Assembly: GCF_021044685.1 (NCBI RefSeq)
Contig: NZ_CP088014.1
Span: forward strand, 5,442,001 to 5,506,000
From: Bradyrhizobium daqingense
Lineage (GTDB): Bacteria; Pseudomonadota; Alphaproteobacteria; Rhizobiales; Xanthobacteraceae
Length of the DNA: 64,000 bases
Direction: 5' to 3'
The notes beneath the pieces were generated by a model, which was given only the letters and a program-made list of their open reading frames with translations, was not told the DNA's origin and did no database searches. Shown here piece after piece: positions 9,564 through 18,791 of this stretch. The position numbers and the translations under genes were made by a program. Numbering within the stretch: the stretch's first letter is position 1; the number at the start of each line of letters is the position of its first letter.

Positions 9564-11462
9564 ATGCTTCGAGGAATACGCAAGGCCTCATCAAACTGGC
9601 TCGGCAAGACCATCATGGCCGTGGTGATGGGGGTGTTGATCGTCAGTTTCGGCATTTGGGGCATCGCGGACATCTTCAAGGGCTTCGGACAGTCGACGGT
9701 GGCCAAGATCGGCAGCACCGAGATTTCGCTCAACGAGTTCCGCCAGATCTATACGGACCGGCTGCAACAGATCAGCCGCCAGTTCGGCCGGCCGCTGACG
9801 CCCGATCAGGCGCGCGCCTTCGGCCTCGATCGCCAAGTGCTCCAGCAGACCATCGCCGAAGCCGCCCTCGACGAGGAGGCGCGCCGGCTCGGGCTCGGCC
9901 AGTCCGACGAGCAGATCCGCCAGGTCATCATGAACGATCCCAACTTCAAGGGCGTCGGCGGCAGCTTCGATGCGAACCGCTTCCAGGCCGTGATCCGCAA
10001 TTTCGGCTACACCGAGCAGCGCTACGTCGCCGAGCAGCGCAAGGTGTCACTGCGCCGGCAGATCACCGGCACGATCGGCGCCGGCGTCGAGCCGCCGAAA
10101 ACCATTCTGGACGTGCTGACGCGCTTCCAGAACGAGCAGCGCGCCATCGAGTTCGTCAAGCTCGACGCCGCGCAGGCGGGCCAGATCGATGCGCCCTCGC
10201 CCGAGACGCTCGCTGCCTATTTCGAGGATCACAAGGTCCAGTTCCGCGCGCCCGAATATCGCAAGATTTCCTTCGTCGTGGTCTCGCCGGAAGAGATCGG
10301 CAAGTGGACCGAGGTGTCGGACGAGGACGCCAGGAAGATGTTCGAGCAGCGCAAGGACCGGCTCGGCACCCCCGAGAAGCGCCAGATCCAGCAGATCGTG
10401 TTTCCGAACGTCGCCGACGCGCAGGCCGCACGCGAGCGCCTCGTCGGCGGAATGTCGTTCGAGGATCTCGGCAAGGAGCGCGGGCTCAGCGCCTCCGACG
10501 TCGATCTCGGGCTCGTGACCAAATCCTCGCTCGCGCCCGCGGTCGGCGATGCCGCATTCGCGCTTCCTGCCGGCGAGATCAGCCAGCCGATCCAGGGCGG
10601 GCTCGGCGTCGCGATCGTCAAGGTCGACAAGATCGAGCCGGGCAAGCAGGCGGACTACGCCAGCCTGGCCGGCGACATCAAGCGCGAGGTCGCCACCGAG
10701 CGCGCGCGCGTCAAGGTCGCTGACCTCCGCGACAAGATGGAAGACGAGCGCGGTGGCGGCTCCAGCGTGATCGACGCGGCGCAGAAGCTCGGCCTGACCG
10801 CCGTCACCATCGAGGCCGTCGACCGCTCGGGCCGCGCTCCGAACGGCCAGCCGGTCGCCAACGTCCCGCAAGGCCTCGACGTGGTGTCGCAGGCCTTCAA
10901 CACCGATGTCGGCGTCGACAACGACGCCATCTCTTTCAAGGGCGGCTATGTCTGGTACGACGTGCTCGGCATCACGCCCTCGCGCGATCGCAATCTCGAC
11001 GAGGTCCGCGACCAGGTCGAGGCGCGCTGGCGCCAGGACCAGATCGCCGCCAAGCTGAAGGCCAAGGCGACCGAGATGGTGCAGAAGCTCGAATCCGGCG
11101 GCAAGCTCGCCGATGAGGCCGCCGCGATCGGCGCCAAGGTCGAGACCGCGAGCGGCTTCAAGCGCGATGACTCGCCCGCCGGCGTGCCGGGCACCGTCGT
11201 CGCGGCCGCCTTCCGCACCGCCAAGGATGGCGTCGGTCAGACGGCCGTGAGCGGCGGCAGCGAAGTGATCGTCTTCCGCGTCACCGACATCGTCGAGCCC
11301 GCGATCGATGCCGCTTCCGAGGACGTCAAGAAGCTCAAGGACAGCCTCGAGCGCGCGCAGACCGAAGAGCAGGTCGCCTCCTACGTCAACAAGCTCGAAA
11401 CCGACATCGGGACCACCATTAATCAGGCCGCCTTCGCGCAGGTGACCGGCGCGAACCAGTGA
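9564..11462 (+). CDS. ppiD: PpiD/SurA-type membrane-anchored periplasmic peptidyl-prolyl isomerase
   Basis: 632 residues from ATG 9564; an in-frame TTG at 9555 is less likely. A single N-terminal membrane anchor (about residues 16-38, IMAVVMGVLIVSFGIWGIAD) is followed by a SurA_N-like chaperone domain (about 40-160), a parvulin-like PpiC region (about 240-350) and a long helical C-terminus. PpiD proteins sit at the SecYEG exit and assist outer-membrane protein folding. In this family the parvulin domain is often catalytically weak; activity was not assessed. It heads the co-directional ppiD-trpD-trpC-moaC run. Confidence 0.9.
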   Translation: MLRGIRKASSNWLGKTIMAVVMGVLIVSFGIWGIADIFKGFGQSTVAKIGSTEISLNEFRQIYTDRLQQISRQFGRPLTPDQARAFGLDRQVLQQTIAEAALDEEARRLGLGQSDEQIRQVIMNDPNFKGVGGSFDANRFQAVIRNFGYTEQRYVAEQRKVSLRRQITGTIGAGVEPPKTILDVLTRFQNEQRAIEFVKLDAAQAGQIDAPSPETLAAYFEDHKVQFRAPEYRKISFVVVSPEEIGKWTEVSDEDARKMFEQRKDRLGTPEKRQIQQIVFPNVADAQAARERLVGGMSFEDLGKERGLSASDVDLGLVTKSSLAPAVGDAAFALPAGEISQPIQGGLGVAIVKVDKIEPGKQADYASLAGDIKREVATERARVKVADLRDKMEDERGGGSSVIDAAQKLGLTAVTIEAVDRSGRAPNGQPVANVPQGLDVVSQAFNTDVGVDNDAISFKGGYVWYDVLGITPSRDRNLDEVRDQVEARWRQDQIAAKLKAKATEMVQKLESGGKLADEAAAIGAKVETASGFKRDDSPAGVPGTVVAAAFRTAKDGVGQTAVSGGSEVIVFRVTDIVEPAIDAASEDVKKLKDSLERAQTEEQVASYVNKLETDIGTTINQAAFAQVTGANQ

Positions 11463-11476
11463 GTTGAAAGCACGCG

Positions 11477-12490
11477 ATGGACGACCTGAAATCGATCATT
11501 GGAAAAGTGGCGACCGGCGCCAGCCTGTCGCGTGACGAAGCCGCTTCCGCCTTCGACGCCATGATGAGCGGCGAGGCCACGCCCTCGCAGATGGGCGGCC
11601 TGCTGATGGCGCTCAGGGTACGCGGCGAGACCGTGGACGAGATCACCGGCGCTGTTGCGGCGATGCGCTCGAAGATGCTGACCGTGACGGCGCCGCCCGA
11701 CGCCGTCGACATCGTCGGCACTGGCGGCGACGGCTCCGGCTCGGTCAACGTTTCGACCTGCGCCGCCTTCATCGTCTCGGGCGCCGGCGTGCCGGTGGCC
11801 AAGCATGGCAACCGCGCGCTGTCGTCGCGGTCCGGCGCTGCCGACGTGCTGGCTTCGCTCGGGGTCAAGATCGACCTGCGGCCCGATCAGGTCGGCCGCT
11901 GCGTGCGCGAATGCGGCATCGGCTTCATGTTCGCCCCCGCTCATCATCCCGCGATGAAGAACGTCGGCCCGACCCGGGTCGAGCTCGCGACGCGCACGAT
12001 CTTCAACCTGCTCGGCCCGCTGTCGAACCCCGCCGGCGTCAAGCGGCAGATGGTCGGCGTGTTCTCCAGGCAATGGGTGCAGCCGCTGGCGCAGGTGCTC
12101 AAGAACCTCGGCTCCGAATCCGCCTGGGTCGTGCACGGCTCCGATGGCCTCGACGAGATCACCCTCACCGGCCCGACCTTCGTCTCGGCACTCCACAATG
12201 GCGAGATCAGGAACTTCGAGGTGACGCCGGAGGAAGCCGGCCTGTCGCGCTGCGACGCCGGCGCACTCAAGGGGGGCGATGCCGATGCCAACGCGATCGC
12301 GCTGCAAAGCGTGCTCGACGGCAAGCCGAGCCCCTATCGCGACGTCGCTCTGATGAACGCTGCCGCCGCTCTGGTCGTGGCCGGACGCGCCAACGACCTC
12401 AAGGAGGGCGTTGCGATCGGCACCAAGTCGATCGACGGCGGCGCTGCGAACGCGAAGCTGAAACACCTGATTGCGGTCTCGAACGGCTGA
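11477..12490 (+). CDS. trpD: Anthranilate phosphoribosyltransferase
   Basis: Transfers phosphoribose from PRPP to anthranilate, second step of tryptophan synthesis. 337 residues, complete. The PRPP-binding GTGGDGSGSVNVST loop, the KHGNRALSSRSGAADVLASLG segment and NVGPTRVELATRTIFNLLGP are all present. It starts 14 bases after ppiD and is followed by trpC after 7 bases, so the genes are very likely co-transcribed. No leader peptide or trp attenuator was found ahead of it. Confidence 0.97.
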   Translation: MDDLKSIIGKVATGASLSRDEAASAFDAMMSGEATPSQMGGLLMALRVRGETVDEITGAVAAMRSKMLTVTAPPDAVDIVGTGGDGSGSVNVSTCAAFIVSGAGVPVAKHGNRALSSRSGAADVLASLGVKIDLRPDQVGRCVRECGIGFMFAPAHHPAMKNVGPTRVELATRTIFNLLGPLSNPAGVKRQMVGVFSRQWVQPLAQVLKNLGSESAWVVHGSDGLDEITLTGPTFVSALHNGEIRNFEVTPEEAGLSRCDAGALKGGDADANAIALQSVLDGKPSPYRDVALMNAAAALVVAGRANDLKEGVAIGTKSIDGGAANAKLKHLIAVSNG

Positions 12491-12497
12491 GCCTGAC

Positions 12498-13319
12498 ATG
12501 TCGGACATCCTGACCAAGATCGAAACCTACAAGCGCGAGGAGATCGCCGCCGCCAAGCGCGTGCAGCCGCTCTCCGTCGTCGAGGCAAAGGCCAAGGCGC
12601 AAGCCGCACCGCGCGGCTTCCTGCGCGCGATCAAGGCGAAGCATGCCCATGGCGACTACGCGCTGATTGCCGAGATCAAGAAGGCCTCGCCGTCGAGGGG
12701 GCTGATCCGCGCCGATTTCGATCCGCCGGAGCTCGCCGAGGCCTATGAGGCCGGCGGCGCCGCCTGCCTCTCGGTGCTGACCGACACGCCGTCGTTCCAG
12801 GGTCATCTCGACTTCATGGTGGCCGCGCGCGCGGCAACCTCGCTCCCGGTGCTGCGCAAGGACTTCATGTTCGACACCTATCAGGTGGCGGAGGCCCGCG
12901 CGCATGGCGCCGACTGCATCCTGATCATCATGGCCGCGCTCGACGATGCCACCGCCAAGGACCTCGAAGACGCCGCGACTGCCTATGGCATGGACGTGCT
13001 GATCGAGATCCACGACCGGGCCGAGCTCGACCGGGCATTGAAGCTGCGATCGCCGATGATCGGCGTCAACAACCGCAATTTGCGCACCTTCGAGACCACG
13101 CTCGCGACCAGCGAGGCGCTGGCGCCGCTGATCCCGCGGGAGCGGCTGATGGTCGGCGAGAGCGGCATCTTCACGCCCGCCGATCTCGCCAGGCTCGAGC
13201 GCGTGGGCATGTCGACCTTCCTGGTCGGCGAGAGCCTGATGCGGCAGGCCGACGTCACCGCCGCGACACGCACGCTGCTCGCGCGCGAAACCAGCGCACG
13301 CGCGACAGGCACGCGCTGA
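12498..13319 (+). CDS. trpC: Indole-3-glycerol phosphate synthase
   Basis: Ring closure of carboxyphenylaminodeoxyribulose phosphate to indole-3-glycerol phosphate. 273 residues from ATG 12498 (MSDILTKIETYKREEI). Key barrel motifs are IAEIKKASPSRG with the catalytic lysine, LSVLTDTPSFQG, VLRKDFMFDTYQV, IGVNNRNLRTF, VGESGIFTPADL and FLVGESLMRQ. A monofunctional TrpC, not fused to TrpF. It ends one base before the moaC ATG (TGACATG), indicating tight coupling. Confidence 0.97.
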   Translation: MSDILTKIETYKREEIAAAKRVQPLSVVEAKAKAQAAPRGFLRAIKAKHAHGDYALIAEIKKASPSRGLIRADFDPPELAEAYEAGGAACLSVLTDTPSFQGHLDFMVAARAATSLPVLRKDFMFDTYQVAEARAHGADCILIIMAALDDATAKDLEDAATAYGMDVLIEIHDRAELDRALKLRSPMIGVNNRNLRTFETTLATSEALAPLIPRERLMVGESGIFTPADLARLERVGMSTFLVGESLMRQADVTAATRTLLARETSARATGTR

Positions 13320-13320
13320 C

Positions 13321-13830
13321 ATGGCACGCAAGCCGTCCCGAGCGAAGCCCAAGACCGCCTCTGCCCTCACCCATATCGGCGCCTCCGGCGAGGCGCGCAT
13401 GGTAGACGTCTCCGACAAGCCCGCGACCGAACGGCTTGCGGTCGCCGAAGGCCGCGTCATCATGACCAAGGCGACGCTCGACCTGATCGTGTCCGGCAAC
13501 GCCAAGAAGGGCGACGTGCTCGGCACCGCACGCATCGCCGGCATCATGGCCGCCAAGCGCACCTCCGAGCTGATCCCGCTCTGCCATCCGCTCGCGCTGT
13601 CGAAGGTGACGGTCGACATCGAGCCCGACGCGAAACTGCCTGGCTGTCTCGTCCGTGCGAGCGTGAAGGTCACCGGCCCCACCGGCGTCGAGATGGAGGC
13701 GCTCACCGCCGTCACGGTCGCCTGCCTCACCGTCTACGACATGATCAAGGCGGTGGAGCGCGGCGTGCGTATCGAGGGCATCCATCTCGTCGAGAAGCTC
13801 GGCGGCAAGTCCGGCCACTACCGCGCGTAG
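13321..13830 (+). CDS. moaC: Cyclic pyranopterin monophosphate synthase
   Basis: Converts the MoaA product to cyclic pyranopterin monophosphate in molybdenum cofactor synthesis. 169 residues. Hallmarks are MVDVSDKPATERLAVAEG near the start, IMAAKRTSELIPLCHPL with the substrate-binding histidine, and GVEMEALTAVTVACLTVYDM. MoeA, the usual next gene in Rhizobiales, is displaced to 21.7 kb. The gene therefore ends a co-transcribed run and is followed by the convergent Flp pilin gene after 6 bases. Confidence 0.97.
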   Translation: MARKPSRAKPKTASALTHIGASGEARMVDVSDKPATERLAVAEGRVIMTKATLDLIVSGNAKKGDVLGTARIAGIMAAKRTSELIPLCHPLALSKVTVDIEPDAKLPGCLVRASVKVTGPTGVEMEALTAVTVACLTVYDMIKAVERGVRIEGIHLVEKLGGKSGHYRA

Positions 13831-13836
13831 GCCCGA

Positions 13837-14001
13837 TCACTTCAGCGACGTGCTGATCGATCCGAATTTCGCGTTGAGCTTGCTGCCCATGCCGTTCACG
13901 ACGGTGATGATCGCGAGCGCGATCCCGGCGGCGATCAGGCCGTATTCGATCGCGGTCGCACCACGCTCGTCGGCGATGAAGTCCTTCAGAATGTTCGTCA
14001 T
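13837..14001 (-). CDS. Flp/Fap-type (type IVb) prepilin
   Basis: 54-residue protein, MTNILKDFIADERG followed by ATAIEYGLIAAGIALAIITV. The G/ATAIEY junction matches the Flp prepilin processing rule (cleavage after Gly, Glu at +5, Tyr at +6), and a hydrophobic helix follows. The C-terminus (NGMGSKLNAKFGSISTSLK) is the usual short hydrophilic end. Flp pilins are assembled by Tad machinery; no tad genes are in the window, so it would rely on a system elsewhere. It is convergent with moaC. Confidence 0.9.
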   Translation of the reverse strand: MTNILKDFIADERGATAIEYGLIAAGIALAIITVVNGMGSKLNAKFGSISTSLK

Positions 14002-14314
14002 GATCGTGTCCCTCTCTGCGTTGTGGGCAGACGTCTTCGCAAATCACGTGCCATCGAACGTTCGAGGTTGGCCAACAGGTTAGATGGTTAAGCCCTGGTT
14101 AGTCGCGACACGGCCGGCAGGAATTGACCGGCATCGCGGGAGCTTGCGGCAATTCCTGCAGGTCTTGCCTCTCGCGTATCGATCGCTTTTGTGCGCGAGC
14201 ATTCATGTCGCGTTAACCGCCCTTCCTAACTTTGCCTCCACACCGTTCCCGTAAACCAACGGATGTTTTGGGGATCAAGAATTGATCCTGGCGTGTGCAC
14301 GGCAATGATCCAGT
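14002..14314. other. Intergenic region between Flp pilin and GGDEF-EAL gene, with an inverted repeat
   Basis: 313 bases with no credible ORF, holding the divergent promoters of the pilin gene and the GGDEF-EAL gene. The one clear structure is a perfect 10-bp inverted repeat, GCAGGAATTG (14117-14126) and CAATTCCTGC (14150-14159), spaced by 23 bases. It could be an operator or the base of an RNA stem. No confident -35/-10 pair was found. Confidence 0.4.
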
Positions 14315-17047
14315 ATGATGACGAGATTCGGCAGTCGCCTCTTTGACCAGGCCTTCGTGCGCAGCGGACCGATCCGCTGGCTGGTGGTGGGCGGCGCGCT
14401 GCTGATCGTGGCGATCGCCGTCGGTGCGACGCTCATGGCACAGAATTTCCGCGAACGTGCGCTGCGCAACGCCAGCCGCGAGCTGGAAAACACCGTGCTG
14501 ATGCTCGCCCATCATTTCGATCAGCAATTGCAGGACTTCGCCGTCATCCAGAAGGATTTCGTCGACCACGTCCGCACGACCGGCATCAACAATGCGGAGG
14601 ACTATCGCAAGCGCCTCTCCGGGCAGGACGTCCACCGGATGCTGCGCTCGAAGATCGAGGCGCTGCCTTACATGGGCGGGGTCAACGTCATCGACGCCGA
14701 AGGCAATCTGATCAACTCGTCGACGGCCTGGCCGGCCCCGAAGGTGAACGTTGCCGACCGCGCCTATTTCCGCACCTTCAAATACGATCCCTACTCGCCC
14801 GACGTGCTGATCGAGCCGCTGCACAGCCGCATTTCCGGCGCCTGGACCATCCTGATCGTTCGCAAGATCCTGGGACCGAGCGGCGAGTTCCTGGGCGTCG
14901 TCGGGCGCGGCATCGAGCCCGCCAATTTCGAGAAATTCTTCGCCTCCGTCGTGCTCGGCGAAGGTGCGACGATCTCGATGCTGCATCGAGACGGCACGCT
15001 GCTCGCCCGCTATCCGCATTCCAGCGAGTTGATGGGGCGGAATTTCAAGTCCGGCTCGTTCGAGCAGCAGAGGGTCTTCGGACTCGATCACTTCGCCGGC
15101 CGCTTCGTCAGTCCCATCGACGGCGACGACCGGCTGATCTCCTCACGCGCCCTGCCTCACTTCCCGATCCTGATGATGGCCACCACGACGCGCTCAGCGG
15201 CCCTGACGGACTGGCGCGAGCAGATCGGCATCCTGATCTCGGTCGCCGCGTCGTCCGCGCTCGCCATCGCGGGGGTGCTGATCGCGATCGTGCGCAAGCT
15301 GCTGGAGCAGCACCGCCTCTCGCGGGAACGGCTGACGCTGGAAAAGCAGCGTCTCGACCGCGCCGTCAACAACATGACGCAAGGCCTTTTGCTGTTCGAT
15401 GCCGAGCGACGGCTCGTGATCTGCAACCAGCGCTACATCGAGATGTACGGGCTCTCGGCCGATACCGTGAAGCCCGGTTGCAGCTTCCACGACATCATCG
15501 CCCACCGCAAGGCGACAGGCTCCTTCATCGGCAATGTCGATCAATATGTCGTGCGCGTGCTGCGCGACATTCACGTGCGCAACTCCATGGTCGTCGACAC
15601 CTCGGATGGCCGTTCGATCCATATCCTCAACGAGCCGCTCGCGGACGGGGGCTGGGTGGTCACGCATGAAGACATCACCGAGCGGCGTCGGATCGAGGAG
15701 CGCATCACCCATCTCGCCCATTACGACGCGCTGACCGACCTGCCCAACCGCACCATGTTCCACGAGCATCTACGCGAAGAGCTCGCCGCCATCGCCGACG
15801 GCGAAGAGATCGCGGTGCACTACATCGACATCGACGAGTTCAAGGGCGTCAACGACGCGCTCGGCCATCTCGTCGGCGACGAGCTGTTGAAGTCGGTCGC
15901 GCAGAGCCTCCGTCGCTGCGCCGGCCCGGAGGACTTCGTGGCCCGGCTCGGTGGCGACGAATTCGCCATCGTGCAGAGCGCCGTGACCTCGCCGGACCGG
16001 GTCAACGATCTGGTCGCACGGGTCTTCCAGGCCATCCGCACCCCCTTCGACTGCATGGGCCACCATCTCACGGCGGATGCCAGCATCGGCATTGCGCTCG
16101 CGCCGGAACACGGCAGTGCGCTCGACCAGATCCTCAAGAACGCCGACATGGCGATGTACGCGGCCAAGGCCGCCGGACGTCGCACCTATCGCTTCTTCGA
16201 GCCGGACATGGACGCCAAGGTCCGCGAGCGGCGGCAGCTCGAGATCGACCTGCGTCATGCCATCGCCCAAGGCGGGCTCGAAGGCGGCCTCGAGGTCTAC
16301 TACCAGCCCTGCCTCGGACTGAAGGACGATCGCATCACCGGCTGCGAGGCGTTGGTGCGCTGGCGCCACCCGGAGCGCGGCATGGTCTCGCCGGCCGAAT
16401 TCATCCCGATCGCCGAAGACACCGGCCTGATCAACGAGATCGGCGAATGGGTGCTCGCGACCGCCTGCCGGGACGCAGCAAGCTGGCCCGACGACATCCG
16501 CCTTGCCGTCAACGTCTCGCCGGTGCAGTTCAAGAGCAGCACGCTGGCGCTGAAGATCATGGCCGCGCTCGCCGCCTCCAATTTGCCGGCGAGCCGGCTC
16601 GAGCTCGAGATCACCGAGGCCGTGCTGATCCGCGACGACGACACTGCGCTCGCGATCCTGCATCAGCTTCGCGCCATCGGCGTGCGCATCGCGCTCGACG
16701 ATTTCGGCACCGGCTATTCCTCGCTGAGCTATCTGCACCGCTTCCCCTTCGACAAAATCAAGATCGACCGCTGCTTCGTCGACGACATCGCCCGCCCCGA
16801 CGGCTCCGCCAGCATCGTCCAGGCGGTCGTCAACCTCGCGGCCGCGCGTCGCATGACCACCACGGCCGAGGGCGTCGAGACCGAAGAGCAGCAGCGCCTG
16901 CTCCGCGCGCTCGGCTGTTCCGAGATGCAGGGCTATCTGTTCAGCGCCGCAAAGCCCGCCGGCAAGATGTTGGAGCTGTTCGCGCTGCATCGCAGCCGTC
17001 TCGCCCAGCGCGGCGGCAGCGAGAGCCGCCGGCGCGAGGCCGGTTAG
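14315..17047 (+). CDS. Membrane-anchored Cache-PAS-GGDEF-EAL cyclic-di-GMP turnover protein
   Basis: 910 residues. Two transmembrane helices (about 22-44 and 308-330) flank a periplasmic double-Cache-like sensor. Inside the cell come a PAS_7-like domain (about 352-455, NMTQGLLLFDAERRLVICNQ), a GGDEF domain (about 465-625) and an EAL domain (about 640-890). The GGDEF motif (RLGGDEFAIVQ) and the EAL motif (GCEALVRWRHP, with DDFGTGYSSLSYLHRFP and EGVETEEQ) are both intact, so synthesis and hydrolysis of c-di-GMP are both possible. The inhibitory RxxD site is absent: the matching position reads GPED. Which activity dominates in vivo is unknown. Confidence 0.93.
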   Translation: MMTRFGSRLFDQAFVRSGPIRWLVVGGALLIVAIAVGATLMAQNFRERALRNASRELENTVLMLAHHFDQQLQDFAVIQKDFVDHVRTTGINNAEDYRKRLSGQDVHRMLRSKIEALPYMGGVNVIDAEGNLINSSTAWPAPKVNVADRAYFRTFKYDPYSPDVLIEPLHSRISGAWTILIVRKILGPSGEFLGVVGRGIEPANFEKFFASVVLGEGATISMLHRDGTLLARYPHSSELMGRNFKSGSFEQQRVFGLDHFAGRFVSPIDGDDRLISSRALPHFPILMMATTTRSAALTDWREQIGILISVAASSALAIAGVLIAIVRKLLEQHRLSRERLTLEKQRLDRAVNNMTQGLLLFDAERRLVICNQRYIEMYGLSADTVKPGCSFHDIIAHRKATGSFIGNVDQYVVRVLRDIHVRNSMVVDTSDGRSIHILNEPLADGGWVVTHEDITERRRIEERITHLAHYDALTDLPNRTMFHEHLREELAAIADGEEIAVHYIDIDEFKGVNDALGHLVGDELLKSVAQSLRRCAGPEDFVARLGGDEFAIVQSAVTSPDRVNDLVARVFQAIRTPFDCMGHHLTADASIGIALAPEHGSALDQILKNADMAMYAAKAAGRRTYRFFEPDMDAKVRERRQLEIDLRHAIAQGGLEGGLEVYYQPCLGLKDDRITGCEALVRWRHPERGMVSPAEFIPIAEDTGLINEIGEWVLATACRDAASWPDDIRLAVNVSPVQFKSSTLALKIMAALAASNLPASRLELEITEAVLIRDDDTALAILHQLRAIGVRIALDDFGTGYSSLSYLHRFPFDKIKIDRCFVDDIARPDGSASIVQAVVNLAAARRMTTTAEGVETEEQQRLLRALGCSEMQGYLFSAAKPAGKMLELFALHRSRLAQRGGSESRRREAG

Positions 17048-17109
17048 CTCGGATGGAGCGTGACGCAATCCAGGGCCGATCGCACGCCGGGATAGGCCCT
17101 TAACGAATT

Positions 17110-17139
17110 CGCCCGGGAGCGGTGATCCACTCCCGGGCG
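17110..17139. terminator. Putative bidirectional terminator hairpin between GGDEF-EAL gene and ctpA
   Basis: Perfect 10-bp inverted repeat CGCCCGGGAG / CTCCCGGGCG with a 10-base loop, in the 117-base gap between two convergent genes. Position argues for a terminator. No T-run follows on either strand, so this is a structural guess rather than a classic intrinsic terminator. Confidence 0.45.
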
Positions 17140-17164
17140 ATCCATCATCTGGAGATCGTAAGGT

Positions 17165-18502
17165 CTAGTTCGGCACCGCCGCCTTCGGCGCGGGCTTGGC
17201 GGCAACCGCATTCGCGGTAACGCCGTGCAGGAAGTCGAAAGCCGCATGCAGGGCCTTGTCGTCCTCCTCCTTTGGTGGAACGTAGGACTGCGATCCGGTC
17301 TGTTCGGCGCCGTCAGCGGCCGACAAATGCCCGCGCATCTGAGATTCCGCCATGGTATCCATCCGGCCCTTCAGCTCCGGCGGCACGTCCTGAAGAATTT
17401 CGATGTCGGGCGCAATGCCCTGGGCCTGGATCGAGCGGCCCGACGGGGTGTAGTAGCGCGCCGTAGTCAGCGCCAGCGCGCCATTGCCGGCGCCGAGCGG
17501 GATGATGGTCTGCACCGAACCCTTGCCGAACGAGCGCGTGCCGATCAGCGTCGCGCGCTTGTGGTCATGCAGCGCGCCGGCGACGATCTCCGAGGCGGAG
17601 GCCGAGCCGCCGTTGACCAGCACCACCAGCGGCTTGCCCTTGGTGAGGTCACCCCCATGCGCCGTGAAGCGCTGGGTCTCTTCCGGACTGCGGCCGCGGG
17701 TCGAGACGACCTCGCCGCGCTGGAGGAATGCGCTTGATACCGACACGGCCTGATCGAGCAGGCCGCCCGGATTGTTACGCAGGTCCATCACATAGCCCGC
17801 GAGCTTCTCCGGCGGGATCTCCTTGGAGATCGACGCGATCGCCTTTTTCAGCCCGTCGGTGGTCTGCTCGTTGAACGAGGTGACGCGGATATAGCCGATA
17901 TCGCCGTTCTTGACCTGGAAGCGCACCGGCCGCACATGGATGATCTCGCGCGTGATCGCAACGTCGAGCGGTGCGTCGGCGCCCTTGCGCACGATGGTGA
18001 GCTTGGTCTTGGTGTCGACCGGGCCCTTCATCTTGTTGACGGCCTGCTCGAGCGTCATGCCTTGCACGGCCTCGCCGTCGATCTTGCTGATGAGGTCGCC
18101 GGACATGATGCCGGCCTTCGAGGCCGGCGTGTCGTCGATCGGGGAGACGACCTTGACGAGGCCGTCCTCCATCGTGACCTCGATGCCGAGCCCGCCGAAC
18201 TCGCCGGAGGTGGTCTCCTGCATCTCGGTCCAGGCCTTGTCGTTCATGTAGCGCGAATGCGGGTCGAGCGAGGTCACCATGCCCGTGATCGCGCCTTCGA
18301 TCAGCTTGGCATTGTCGGGCTTCTCGACGTAGCTCGCCTTCACGCGCTCGAACACCGCGCCGAACAGATTGAGCTGCGAATAGGCGTCGTCTGCGCTCGC
18401 TGCCGCCCGTGCCGCCCATACGCCGCCGTGGGGACTGGCTACCAGAAGGGTCAGACACGCTCCGGTGAGCGCGCCCAGGGGGAACAGCAGGGTTTTCCGC
18501 AT
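17165..18502 (-). CDS. ctpA: C-terminal processing peptidase, S41 family
   Basis: 445 residues. An N-terminal signal or membrane anchor (about 1-35) is followed by a PDZ domain (about 100-180, GGLGIEVTMEDGLVKVVSPI) and a protease core. The Ser/Lys dyad region is intact: VNGGSASASEIVAGAL (Ser302/Ser304 region) and GTRSFGKGSVQT with Lys327. These periplasmic proteases trim or degrade proteins from their C-termini and affect cell-wall hydrolases in proteobacteria. The C-terminal tail is Ala/Lys/Pro-rich. It is isolated here, without the envC-type neighbours it often has elsewhere. Confidence 0.93.
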   Translation of the reverse strand: MRKTLLFPLGALTGACLTLLVASPHGGVWAARAAASADDAYSQLNLFGAVFERVKASYVEKPDNAKLIEGAITGMVTSLDPHSRYMNDKAWTEMQETTSGEFGGLGIEVTMEDGLVKVVSPIDDTPASKAGIMSGDLISKIDGEAVQGMTLEQAVNKMKGPVDTKTKLTIVRKGADAPLDVAITREIIHVRPVRFQVKNGDIGYIRVTSFNEQTTDGLKKAIASISKEIPPEKLAGYVMDLRNNPGGLLDQAVSVSSAFLQRGEVVSTRGRSPEETQRFTAHGGDLTKGKPLVVLVNGGSASASEIVAGALHDHKRATLIGTRSFGKGSVQTIIPLGAGNGALALTTARYYTPSGRSIQAQGIAPDIEILQDVPPELKGRMDTMAESQMRGHLSAADGAEQTGSQSYVPPKEEDDKALHAAFDFLHGVTANAVAAKPAPKAAVPN

Positions 18503-18791
18503 GGAGAGATAGCCTTTTTCTCGGGGCTGGTGGCGCCACGCAAATGGCGATCCAGCCGCTTCTCACAATATCATTCTGGTTTCTTCAAGGCCCGGAACGC
18601 CACTCCGACGGTACACCGCAAAAATCCCTTCGTTGGGGCCTAAACTTTTGGCAACGTTCAAGGACCATCGCACGGGTCGACCAGTTCGCCGACGGGCCGA
18701 CGCCTTGCAGCTATGCGATTTTAGGATGGTTTTGGAGGGCCGGACGCGATAGGCGATGACAATAAGACTTCAAATATCCGGGAGGACAACA

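Noticed and set aside
11463..11476. trp leader peptide or attenuator ahead of trpD
   Set aside because: Only 14 bases separate ppiD and trpD, so there is no space for one.
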